Shown: piece by piece, positions 1 to 7,472 of the stretch | How positions within the stretch are numbered: position 1 is the stretch's first letter | How the letters are laid out: every line of letters starts with the position of its first letter | Assembly: GCA_902826035.1 (NCBI GenBank) | Contig: CADEDG010000011.1 | Span: forward strand, 1-44,990 | DNA: 44,990 nucleotides | Direction: 5' to 3' | DNA from: an uncultured Alphaproteobacteria bacterium | Lineage (GTDB): Bacteria > Pseudomonadota > Alphaproteobacteria > Caulobacterales > Aquidulcibacteraceae | The notes under the pieces: model-generated | What the model was told of the DNA's origin: nothing | The model's input: the letters and a program-made list of their open reading frames with translations, nothing else | The model's database searches: none | Made by a program: the position numbers and the translations under genes

Positions 1-58
1 CTACCCGGTACAAGAGTTGCTGTGGACATTGCGTGGAGAACTGCAGGCTTTCCTGTGG

Positions 59-79
59 AATTCTCCCGTTTGGGGAATT
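59..79 (+). promoter_or_regulatory. Inverted repeat just upstream of the first collagen-like gene
   Basis: AATTC-T-CCC at 59-67 pairs with GGGGAATT at 72-79 across a four-base loop, leaving one bulged T. It lies immediately before the Shine-Dalgarno-like GGGGGA (80-85) of the gene starting at 92, so in the transcript it could be a 5' UTR hairpin or, in DNA, a protein-binding site. No function can be assigned from sequence. Confidence 0.3.
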
Positions 80-91
80 GGGGGACAGCCC

Positions 92-1351
92 ATGCGTGCT
101 CGGAAGCTCGGCCTTGTAACGGCGACAGTTTTGTTGGCTTTGGGCGTGGTCGGAACGGCCTCGGCCAGCGGCGATGATGATGACGATCATTGCTATAGCA
201 GCTGCAGCGGCGGCGGGGCCATGAATGGGCAGAACGGCCTCAACGGGCAGAATGGCGCCAATGGTCAGAATGGGCTCAATGGCCAGAACGGGGCCAATGG
301 CCTCAACGGCGCCAATGGGCAAAACGGGGCCAACGGCGCGAACGGGCAAAATGGCCTCAATGGCGCAAACGGCTTGAACGGCGCAAACGGCGAAAATGGC
401 CAGAACGGCGTGAACGGCGCCAACGGATTCAATGGGGCCAATGGGGCCAACGGCTTCAACGGCGAAAACGGACAAAACGGCGTCAACGGTTTGAATGGCG
501 CAAATGGCCAAAATGGGCTGAACGGGGGCAACGGGCTCAATGGGGCCAACGGGCAAAACGGCGCCAACGGCTTCAATGGCGCAAATGGTCAAAACGGGGC
601 CAATGGCGCGAACGGACAAAACGGCCTGAATGGCGCCAACGGCGCAAATGGATTTAACGGCGAGAACGGCCAAAACGGAGCCAACGGCTTGAACGGAGCC
701 AACGGCCTGAACGGCGCTAACGGCCAGAACGGAGCCAACGGCTTGAACGGCGGCAACGGCGCTAACGGCCAGAACGGCGGCAACGGCCTGAACGGCGGCA
801 ACGGCCAGAATGGTGCTAACGGCTTGAACGGCGCTAACGGTCAAAATGGCGCTAACGGCCAGAACGGCGCCAACGGTCAAAACGGCGCCAACGGCGCCAG
901 TGGGGAAAACGGTCAGAACGGTCAGAACGGTCAAAATGGACAGAACGGACAGTCCGGCGACGATGGCCGCGACGGTCGCGATGGTCGCGACGGTCGCGCC
1001 ACGGAGGTCCCGGTTTCCACCGCTTACGCAGCGCCAACGATCGCCACCGAAGACACCTGCATGGGTTCGAGTTCGGTTGGCGCACAAGGCGTCGCGTTCG
1101 GCATCTCGGTCGGCACAACTTGGCAGGACGAGAACTGCCGCCGGCTGAAGAACTCGCGCGAATTGGCTGCGATGGGCTTCGGCCGCGCCGCAGTGGCGCT
1201 GCTGTGCGTCGATGAGGAAGTGCGTGAAGCCATGCGGATGGCTGGCAGCGTCTGCCCGGGCGAGAGTTCCGGCGGCGGCGGCTCTTCGCAGGCCCCCGCT
1301 CCACGCGGGCCCGACGAACGCGCCGACGCAACCCCAGCACGCCGCCGCTAA
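92..1351 (+). CDS. Secreted collagen-like protein with 86 Gly-X-Asn triplets
   Basis: The 419-residue product starts at ATG 92, preceded by GGGGGA with about 6 nt spacing. A Sec signal peptide (residues 1-25, cleavage likely after TASA) is followed by an acidic run and a CYSSC motif (C34, C38). Residues 46-303 are 86 uninterrupted Gly-X-Y triplets. Y is Asn in nearly all of them, X is mostly Ala, Gln or Leu, there is no Pro, and the series ends in repeated GRD. Residues 304 to about 393 form a compact domain with four Cys (DTCMG, ENCRR, LLCVD, VCPG) that is shared with the next gene. A Gly/Ser/Pro-rich tail closes the protein. There is no membrane anchor or OmpA domain. The next gene starts 18 bp downstream, so the two are probably one operon. 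Export and fold are inferred. The repeat could form a collagen triple helix or a polyglycine-II bundle. I do not recognise a named family. Confidence 0.9.
   Translation: MRARKLGLVTATVLLALGVVGTASASGDDDDDHCYSSCSGGGAMNGQNGLNGQNGANGQNGLNGQNGANGLNGANGQNGANGANGQNGLNGANGLNGANGENGQNGVNGANGFNGANGANGFNGENGQNGVNGLNGANGQNGLNGGNGLNGANGQNGANGFNGANGQNGANGANGQNGLNGANGANGFNGENGQNGANGLNGANGLNGANGQNGANGLNGGNGANGQNGGNGLNGGNGQNGANGLNGANGQNGANGQNGANGQNGANGASGENGQNGQNGQNGQNGQSGDDGRDGRDGRDGRATEVPVSTAYAAPTIATEDTCMGSSSVGAQGVAFGISVGTTWQDENCRRLKNSRELAAMGFGRAAVALLCVDEEVREAMRMAGSVCPGESSGGGGSSQAPAPRGPDERADATPARRR
227..1000 (+). repeat. In-frame 9-bp tandem repeat coding for 86 Gly-X-Asn triplets
   Basis: 774 bp of degenerate 9-bp units of the type GGC-NNN-AAC. 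Runs of identical units (for example repeated AACGGCGCCAACGGC-like blocks) suggest turnover by slippage or unequal exchange. The bias leaves the complementary strand free of stops over long stretches, producing spurious Pro/Phe-rich antisense reading frames. Confidence 0.9.
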
Positions 1352-1369
1352 GCCTCAGGACATAGTCCC

Positions 1370-2908
1370 ATGGCGCGCGTGCACACTCTGGCTCCAGTGC
1401 TGGCAAGCGTGTTGCTCAGCGCCGCGGCGATCAGCGCCGCGGACGCCGACGATACCTGCTCAAGCTATTCCTGCTCGCTCAATGGGGAACCCGGCCAGAA
1501 CGGCGCTAACGGTTCGGACGGGGCTAGCGGCTCAAATGGCGTTAACGGCGCTGACGGGATCGGCGGCGTTGATGGCGTCTCGGGAGCGCAGGGTTTCGCC
1601 GGCGCTGCTGGTTCAGTTGGTCAAAACGGCGCTATTGGCGCCAACGGGCTTTCTGGGCTCGGCGGAATGAGTGGCGCCGACGGCGTATCGGGTGCGACGG
1701 GCGCTTCCGGCATCGACGGCCTTGGCGGATTGAGCGGCTTTTTCGGAGCAAACGGCCAAAATGGATCAGGCGGAACGAACGGCCAATCTGGCTCGGATGG
1801 CGTAGCGGGCCTTCAAGGTGGCGATGGCGCAGCTGGATTTGCGGGTGCCGCCGGAGCAAACGGCTTCGCAGGCGTTGATGGAGCAACAGGCGCATCCGGC
1901 CTTGCTGGCTTTGACGGCGCGAGCGGCGGCAATGGCGCTGCGGGATCAGCAGGTTCTGCGGGTCTTGCTGGCGTGGCGGGCGCAAACGGGTTCGATGGAA
2001 GTCCAGGCGCCGACGGCGCGCTCGGGTTGGTTGGCGGCGATGGGTTGAGCGGCGCATTTGGCGCAGGCGGTCAAGCCGGCGAATTAGGTCTGGCCGGTCT
2101 TAACGGCGCCGACGGCGCTGATGGGGTCGCCGGCGCGAACGGATCGAACGGCGTTGCGGGAGCGTCCGGCCAAAGCGGCGCGTCGGGCGCCAATGGCGTT
2201 AGCGGCCACGACGGCGTGGACGGACGCGATGGTCGCGACGGCCTCGACGGCGTCGCGCGGCGAATTCCGGTGTCGACCGCTTACGCCGCGCCCCTGACTG
2301 CGTCGCAGGACACTTGCATGGGATCGCGCATGGGCGGCGTGCAAGCCGTCGGCGTCGGCGTTTCCGTCGCCAGCACCTGGCAGGACGATAATTGCAGGCG
2401 TCTGAAAAATGCCCGCCAACTCGCGGCGCTGGGCTATCAACGAGCCGCAGTGCAATTGCTTTGCGTCGATGACGAAGTTCGCCAGGCGATGTTTTTGGCT
2501 GGCACGCCCTGCCCCGCCGACGAGCCAGCTATGATCCCGGTCGTCGAGCAGCAGGCGCCGCCGCCCGAACCCCTCAACGGCTACGCAGTGTTGTTCGATT
2601 TCGATGAAGCGACGCTGAAACCTGAGTCGACACCTATCCTCGAAGAGATGCTGGCGGTCGTCCAAAGACGCCCGGAAGTGAAACTCGATATTGAAGGCCA
2701 CACCGATTCAACCGGCACGGACGCCTATAACGAGGGCCTCTCGCAACGGCGTGCGCAGACAGTGGTCAATTGGCTCGTTGCACACGGCATTTCCGGAGAC
2801 CGCATCCGCGCCGTCGGCAAGGGCGAACGCGAACCGATTACGAGCAACACCACCCGCGAAGGCCGCAGTCAAAATCGGCGCGTCGAGATTTCGCCGCGCT
2901 TGGATTGA
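1370..2908 (+). CDS. Collagen-like stalk protein with C-terminal OmpA peptidoglycan-binding domain
   Basis: The 512-residue product has a signal peptide (residues 1 to about 23) and an acidic segment with CSSYSC (C30, C35). Residues 39-296 are exactly 86 uninterrupted Gly-X-Y triplets of mixed composition (A, S, D, N, L, V), ending in GRDGRDGLDGVA. A four-Cys domain paralogous to that of the preceding protein follows ([24 protein letters not shown]). Residues about 403-512 are an OmpA C-terminal domain: FDFDEATLKPES, then the GHTDSTG and NEGLSQRRAQ peptidoglycan-contact region. OmpA-like domains bind meso-diaminopimelate of peptidoglycan; no beta-barrel is present. The likely role is a periplasmic or envelope stalk fixed to the wall, co-expressed with the unanchored partner upstream. 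AGGA lies 9 nt before ATG 1370. Confidence 0.92.
   Translation: MARVHTLAPVLASVLLSAAAISAADADDTCSSYSCSLNGEPGQNGANGSDGASGSNGVNGADGIGGVDGVSGAQGFAGAAGSVGQNGAIGANGLSGLGGMSGADGVSGATGASGIDGLGGLSGFFGANGQNGSGGTNGQSGSDGVAGLQGGDGAAGFAGAAGANGFAGVDGATGASGLAGFDGASGGNGAAGSAGSAGLAGVAGANGFDGSPGADGALGLVGGDGLSGAFGAGGQAGELGLAGLNGADGADGVAGANGSNGVAGASGQSGASGANGVSGHDGVDGRDGRDGLDGVARRIPVSTAYAAPLTASQDTCMGSRMGGVQAVGVGVSVASTWQDDNCRRLKNARQLAALGYQRAAVQLLCVDDEVRQAMFLAGTPCPADEPAMIPVVEQQAPPPEPLNGYAVLFDFDEATLKPESTPILEEMLAVVQRRPEVKLDIEGHTDSTGTDAYNEGLSQRRAQTVVNWLVAHGISGDRIRAVGKGEREPITSNTTREGRSQNRRVEISPRLD
1484..2257 (+). repeat. Coding repeat of 86 mixed Gly-X-Y triplets
   Basis: 774 bp, exactly the same length as the repeat in the upstream gene, but far more diverse at both codon and residue level. 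Glycine occupies every third position without interruption. The only prolines are in the first triplet (GEP) and one GSP. Confidence 0.9.
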
Positions 2909-3210
2909 CCGGCGTCAGACCAAGTTAATTTCCGTTTGGCATCTTCCCTGCAAGGCGCTCCTCATGGGCGCTGCATCATCACCGCCGGAACTTGACGCCG
3001 AATTCGAGCACGTCGCCGACATGCGTCAGAGCGATCGACGGGGGAAGCAACGCCGCCAAGCGCCGCTCAAGCTCGATCCGCTGTTCGCGGTTACGCTGGT
3101 GTCCCAAATCGAGACTGCTCCAACTAAGAACAACGCCGCCTACTCCGCCCCGTGTCGGCGCTACGGCAAATACATCAATCTGCGCGCGTGAAGCAACGGG
3201 CGCAGCGTGT
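2909..3210. other. Intergenic stretch without a supported gene
   Basis: About 300 bp between the OmpA-collagen gene and the convergent HTH gene. Reading frames exist on both strands, but none has a recognisable protein, a good ribosome-binding site or convincing codon use. I see no clear U-tailed terminator hairpin either. Confidence 0.5.
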
Positions 3211-3540
3211 TCAAGCCCGCTTGCGCGCTGTCCGCTCGAACTCTTCCAGCCAAGCATCCATTGCATCCAGGCGTGCCTCGATGTTTTCGATCCGCGCCGA
3301 AGCATCACCATGAGAGCCACCGCGTTCAGCCACCCCGCTGCGCAGCGTCACTTCGACAAGATCGGCGCGCAGCGCCCGCGCGAGCGCTGCGAGTTCAGCA
3401 GCGTTGGGCGTGCGCTCATTAGCGAAAAGACGTTCCAGGTCGCTTGTATCGATGCCCGAAGCAATTGCTAACGCGGCGCGATCCATCGCCAGTGAAGCTA
3501 TCCGGTTCTCGAACCAGGCAACGTCGAAAAATAGGGACAT
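3211..3540 (-). CDS. Small XRE-like helix-turn-helix protein
   Basis: The 109-residue product has an N-terminal helix-turn-helix of the Cro/C1 type: RAALAIASGIDTSDLERLF is followed by a second helix pair (TPNAAELAALARALRADL). A C-terminal amphipathic segment (ARIENIEARLDAMDAWLEEF) could form a coiled coil for dimerisation. It is probably a DNA-binding regulator; its targets are unknown. It stands alone, with no overlapping partner such as a RelE or HigB toxin. The downstream side faces the collagen-like operon in convergent orientation. Confidence 0.75.
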   Translation of the reverse strand: MSLFFDVAWFENRIASLAMDRAALAIASGIDTSDLERLFANERTPNAAELAALARALRADLVEVTLRSGVAERGGSHGDASARIENIEARLDAMDAWLEEFERTARKRA

Positions 3541-3681
3541 AAGCGTCCTTCACCCTTCGCAGAGCGCCCTGGCGCCGGAACTGCAGCGCCACTCCCCATG
3601 GCCGATAGTCTCCCCCGATTCGCTCGTTGGATCGACTTCTCAATTGCACTTGCTCTGGGAATTTGGTGCCTGTGAGCGAAC

Positions 3682-4215
3682 TCAGTGCTGGCCCGCGAAT
3701 TCCACATCGCGCCGCGCCGAGATGATGGTGACAACCACGCCAGCCAGCACGTCCAGCAACGCCATCACCGTGATCAAGAAAAATGGCGTGGTTGCGCAAG
3801 CGCCCCAAAGCAGGAACTCGACCAGGCAGACGATGAACACCAGCATCGACAGCGCGTGATTGAAGATCGCCGCCGTGCCAGTCGAGGTAGATTTCAGCAA
3901 CTCAATGAAGAGCAGCACCATCGAGACCAGGACAAACATATCCCCAGTGGTGACGGCCCATTTTGCGCCGGAAGCCATGGTGATCGTCATCGGATTTTGT
4001 GGGTTGGTTAGTTCAGTGACAAACCCAGCCATGCCGGCGTCGCCTGCCCCTGCGGCCCAGATATTATAAATCAAGACCGGGATCAGGATCAGCGGAAAGA
4101 CGTTGATGATCGCCCACATAGGATTCCCCTGGTTGTCGCCGCCCCTTCCGCCCCCGCGGCGAGCCTGGCGGATTGCTAAATTCTCAGCGACGCCGATGGA
4201 TTGGTTGTTGCTCAT
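3682..4215 (-). CDS. Four-helix inner-membrane protein of unknown function
   Basis: The 177-residue product has a cytosolic-looking Arg/Gly-rich N-terminus (RQARRGGGRGG) followed by four hydrophobic segments near residues 33-53, 85-108, 115-140 and 142-167. Its ATG at 4215 overlaps the stop of the upstream glycosyltransferase as ATGA, so the two are translationally coupled and probably work together. I do not recognise a family; it is not an obvious GtrA-type flippase. A role in processing or moving the lipid-linked sugar made by the GT2 enzyme is a guess from context. Confidence 0.8.
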   Translation of the reverse strand: MSNNQSIGVAENLAIRQARRGGGRGGDNQGNPMWAIINVFPLILIPVLIYNIWAAGAGDAGMAGFVTELTNPQNPMTITMASGAKWAVTTGDMFVLVSMVLLFIELLKSTSTGTAAIFNHALSMLVFIVCLVEFLLWGACATTPFFLITVMALLDVLAGVVVTIISARRDVEFAGQH

Positions 4216-4997
4216 AATTCGTCAACTCCCCCCGGCAAGCGGGCCCGGCTGCGAAGCCACATCACGCCGAACAAGTCTGTCATGTTCGCGGCCAGACGGC
4301 CTAGATTGGTATACTTGGAGCGCCCGGCGCCCCGTGGACGATGGTTAACCTCTAAAAACTCAACTGCAAAGCCTTCCCGCAGCATCAGTGCAGGCATGAA
4401 ACGATGCATGTGGTCAAAATAGGGGAGCTTGAGGAAGGCCTCGCGCTTGAACACCTTGACCCCCGAGCCGCTGTCGACGGCGCCGTCGTTCAGGGCCGCC
4501 TTGCGGATATTGTTGGCGATCCGAGAGGCCGCGCGCTTGCTCCAATTGTCCTGCCGCTTGGCCCGGTTCCCTGCAACCATGCCCAAATTCGCGGGCGCGT
4601 CGGGGCGGGTGAGCCGCGCCAGCAGCCGCGGCAGGTCGGCGGGGTCATTCTGGCCATCGCCGTCGAGCGTGCCCACGATCGGCGCGCGCGCGGCCAAGAC
4701 CCCGGTCCGCACCGCCCGGCTCTGCCCGGAATTGGTCCGGTGTCCGAGCACGCGCAGCGTCGGCAATTCGCGCTTCAGCGCCGCCAATTCGTGGCGGGTG
4801 TCGTCGCGGCTGGAATCGTCCACGAAAATCATCTCGTAGGCGCGCCCATCGAGCGCCGCAGCGATTTCGCGCGCCAAGGCTGGGGCGTTGCCAGCCTCGT
4901 CATGGACCGGCGCCACTACGCTGAATTCTATCGTTTCGGCCAAACCAAGCTCCGACCCAGGGGGCGTTTCATCGGGCGGCGTGTCATAGCGGCTCAT
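4212..4997 (-). CDS. Glycosyltransferase family 2, dolichol-phosphate-mannose-synthase-like
   Basis: The 261-residue product starts at ATG 4997 (MSRYDTPPDE). A longer reading frame exists upstream, but the extension overlaps the divergent gene's start and lacks family similarity. The GT-A fold is clear: FSVVAPVHDEAGNAPAL at the N-terminus, IFVDDSSRDDT for nucleotide binding, and the metal-binding segment GTLDGDGQNDPADLP. A later GRSKYTNLGRL resembles polyprenyl-phosphate sugar synthases (DPM1/ArnC type). No C-terminal membrane helices are fused, but a separate membrane protein is coupled downstream. It probably transfers a sugar from a nucleotide donor to undecaprenyl phosphate for use by the divergent GT39 enzyme; substrate unknown. 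Confidence 0.88.
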   Translation of the reverse strand: MSRYDTPPDETPPGSELGLAETIEFSVVAPVHDEAGNAPALAREIAAALDGRAYEMIFVDDSSRDDTRHELAALKRELPTLRVLGHRTNSGQSRAVRTGVLAARAPIVGTLDGDGQNDPADLPRLLARLTRPDAPANLGMVAGNRAKRQDNWSKRAASRIANNIRKAALNDGAVDSGSGVKVFKREAFLKLPYFDHMHRFMPALMLREGFAVEFLEVNHRPRGAGRSKYTNLGRLAANMTDLFGVMWLRSRARLPGGVDEL

Positions 4998-5066
4998 CGC
5001 GCCATAAGCGAGCCTCTCCCAACCAAGCAGACAAGCGGCGCCAGCGCGGGTATCAGACCCGCGCTC

Positions 5067-6692
5067 ATGCGTCAGCCGGTTTCCACCGCCCTGTTCGATC
5101 AGTTCGCCCGCGGCTGGCGCGGCGCGGCCATGGTCGCCTTGGTCGCGCTCGCCGCCAGCCAATTCGGCGCCGCGCGGACCCCGGTGTGGGATCTCGCCGA
5201 GGCAGGCTTCGCGCAGACCAGCCGGGAGATACTCGAAACTGGAGAATTCCTAGGGGGCGCCCATTGGGCGCAAGCGGCGGCCGCGTATGTGGGCGGGGGC
5301 CACGGCGAGCAAATCTGGTTCTACCGCCTCCCCTCCGCGCTGGGCCTCGTACTGGCCGCGCTGGCGACCTTGTGGGCGGGAGCGCCGCTGGTCGGGCGAC
5401 GCGGCGCCTTCCTCGGCGCGAGCTTGTTCGCGGCGGGGATGCTCGTCGGCTTCGAGAGCGCCATCGCGCATGCGAGCACACTAGCGATGGGGTTCACAAC
5501 GCTTGCGATGGCGGCATTGGCGCAGCTCTACGCTTCGCCGGCAAATCCCAAGCGTCACGCCGCGATTTTCTGGCTCGCCATTCTATGTGGCGTGCTGATC
5601 GCGGGCCCTGCGCCTTGCATCATCGCCGCCGCCGCGATGCTTATGCTGGCGCTCTGGGAGCGGCGCGTCCGGTGGATGGCGCCGCTGCTCTGGCCGCCGC
5701 TGGCGCTCGCAGCGCTGGCGGCGCTGACCTGGACGGCGACGAATCTGCGACCCGCTCTTGAAGAACCCTTGCCGGGCTTGCAGGCGCCGCCCTCCACCCA
5801 CCTCTTCCTGCTGAGCTTTCTCATCTTCCCCGCAAGCTACGCCTTGCCTGCAGCAGTGCGGCTCGCTTTCGGCGCGTTGCGTGGCGGGGCCGGCGACACC
5901 GCGTTGGGAGGTTCGCGCTTCTTGCTCGCTTGGATCGCGCCTCTGTTCGTGGTCGCTGAGCTGACGCCCGCCAAACTGCCGCAGGACGCGATGGCGAGCT
6001 ATCCCGCCATCGCGCTGATGTGCGGAGCGGGCCTTATGGCGATGCGTGGCCGCCCTTGGCGCACCACACACCCTTTGGGCGTGGCGCTGTTTGCGGTGTC
6101 GGGGGGCGCGGTTGTTGTGATCATGGCGCTTGCGTCCACCTTGATGTCCGGCGGCTTCGAAGCGGATGTTCGCCGCGCTGTGGCCACGGGCGCCATCGGC
6201 GCTGCAATCGTGGTCGCTGCTTGCGTCGGCCTGCTGATGGTGCGGCGACCGGCTGCACGTGCAGCGGTGCTGATCGCGTGCGGGCTGGCGCTATCCTTTA
6301 GTCTGCGTGACCGGCTTATCCCTGACGTGCGCGGGTTCTTCGTCAGCAGCGAGGCGACCGTCGCGCTGACCCGCGCACGATTGCTGCCGAACCAAACACG
6401 CAGATTGTGGGTGATTGGCCACGAGCCGGAGGGCATCGTGTTCCTTACGCGAGGCCCAGCGCTGGAAGCTTCGCCGAGCGATGCCGGCGCACAGGCGCGC
6501 GCGGGCGATGCGATGTTGGTGGAGGGGCGCGTGCGTGAGCAGACGCTGGCTGAATTGGCGTCGCACGGGCTGGATTTCGTGGAAGCAGCGCCGGCGGTGC
6601 GCGGGCATTCGTTCGTGCGCAATCGGCGCGTGAGCCTCTACATCGGTGAAGTCCGCGCGGCGCCTGGATTGGACTCCGGTCAGCGCCCGTAG
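5067..6692 (+). CDS. ArnT/GT39-like membrane glycosyltransferase
   Basis: The 541-residue, strongly hydrophobic product has about a dozen predicted membrane segments. The first periplasmic loop contains WDLAEAGFAQTSREIL, corresponding to the acidic catalytic loop of PMT/ArnT enzymes that use polyprenyl-phosphate sugars. A poorly conserved soluble C-terminal part follows (residues about 440-541). The start at ATG 5067 is chosen because upstream codons of the same frame are antisense to the GT2 gene. The gene diverges from the GT2/membrane pair with only about 70 bp between starts, suggesting shared regulation. Its 3' end overlaps the convergent COQ9 gene by 13 bp. Acceptor (lipid A, protein or polysaccharide) unknown. 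Confidence 0.85.
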   Translation: MRQPVSTALFDQFARGWRGAAMVALVALAASQFGAARTPVWDLAEAGFAQTSREILETGEFLGGAHWAQAAAAYVGGGHGEQIWFYRLPSALGLVLAALATLWAGAPLVGRRGAFLGASLFAAGMLVGFESAIAHASTLAMGFTTLAMAALAQLYASPANPKRHAAIFWLAILCGVLIAGPAPCIIAAAAMLMLALWERRVRWMAPLLWPPLALAALAALTWTATNLRPALEEPLPGLQAPPSTHLFLLSFLIFPASYALPAAVRLAFGALRGGAGDTALGGSRFLLAWIAPLFVVAELTPAKLPQDAMASYPAIALMCGAGLMAMRGRPWRTTHPLGVALFAVSGGAVVVIMALASTLMSGGFEADVRRAVATGAIGAAIVVAACVGLLMVRRPAARAAVLIACGLALSFSLRDRLIPDVRGFFVSSEATVALTRARLLPNQTRRLWVIGHEPEGIVFLTRGPALEASPSDAGAQARAGDAMLVEGRVREQTLAELASHGLDFVEAAPAVRGHSFVRNRRVSLYIGEVRAAPGLDSGQRP

Positions 6693-7324
6693 CGGAACCG
6701 CGCGGCCACGCCGATGGCCGCCTCCAGCCCCTCGCCGACCGGCTTGAAACGCGCCTTGAGCTTCTCGAATTGCATCACGTTCTCGATGCGCGCGTCGAGA
6801 AACGCCCAGGTCTCGGTAGCGTCCTCGCTCTGGTCGGCGAACCAGCGCGCATAGGTGGAGGCGAGCACGCCTGAAAGAATGGCGCGCTTGGAGTAGAAAT
6901 TGCCGTCGGTGCTCGTATCGCCCACCGCCCGCCAGATGCGGTCGGCGGTGCGCCAGAGCAACCGCGCCGCCTCGGGCGCGCGGTCTGGCCGGGCCAGCGC
7001 CCGCGACATCGCGCGCGCGGCCTCCTTGTAGGGCGCTTGCGCCTGCAAACGCAGCCGCACCGCGGCGGTCACGCGCTCGCGGATGCGCATCCGCGGCAGA
7101 TCGAACCCGTCGAGCGCTTCCAGCATGGCGAGGTCGGCGCGATCGGCGAAGGCGTCGAAAAGGTCGAACGAGCGCCGGGGGCATGCGAGCATGGCCTCGC
7201 CCTCCGAGAGGCCGGCGTCAGCCACAGCGGCGCTGAAAGCAGCGTCGGTCCACCCCGATTGCGCCGCGCGCGGGTTGAACGTTTCGAGGATGGCGCTACG
7301 GAAACGGGTGGAGGGGGCGACCAT
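6680..7324 (-). CDS. COQ9 family ubiquinone biosynthesis protein
   Basis: The 214-residue product matches the alphaproteobacterial COQ9 family: an N-terminal three-helix TetR-like part (SGWTDAAFSAAVADAGLSEGE), the RERVTAAVRLRLQA segment, and the C-terminal COQ9 region with WRTADRIWRAVGDTSTDGNFYSKRAILSGVL and a DARIENVMQFEK motif. COQ9 proteins bind lipid and help present quinone intermediates to COQ7-type hydroxylases. It stands alone here with no ubi genes nearby. The 13-bp overlap with the convergent GT39 gene leaves no room for a terminator between them. Confidence 0.9.
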   Translation of the reverse strand: MVAPSTRFRSAILETFNPRAAQSGWTDAAFSAAVADAGLSEGEAMLACPRRSFDLFDAFADRADLAMLEALDGFDLPRMRIRERVTAAVRLRLQAQAPYKEAARAMSRALARPDRAPEAARLLWRTADRIWRAVGDTSTDGNFYSKRAILSGVLASTYARWFADQSEDATETWAFLDARIENVMQFEKLKARFKPVGEGLEAAIGVAARFRYGR

Positions 7325-7472
7325 GAGAGGATGCTATCCCAAATCGCCTAAGCCGTCACTGCAGGCGTGATCGTATCTCAGTTTGAATTGTCAGCTAAAG
7401 GCCGGCCAGAAAGTAGGCCAAAGCCGCCATTCAGGCATTGGAGGAAAACCGGCGGAAGATCGCCGTCTCCAG

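Noticed and set aside
265..801. Long Pro/Phe-rich open frames on the minus strand (265-576 and 589-801)
   Set aside because: They are the mirror of the Gly-X-Asn repeat, which contains no stop-producing codons in this frame. No ribosome-binding sites or domains.
227..1000. Regular short repeats that could suggest a CRISPR array
   Set aside because: Units are 9 bp, in frame and contiguous, with no unique spacers; they encode Gly-X-Asn.
2979..3320. 113-codon open frame on the minus strand
   Set aside because: It overlaps the HTH gene in another frame and has no recognisable motif or ribosome-binding site.
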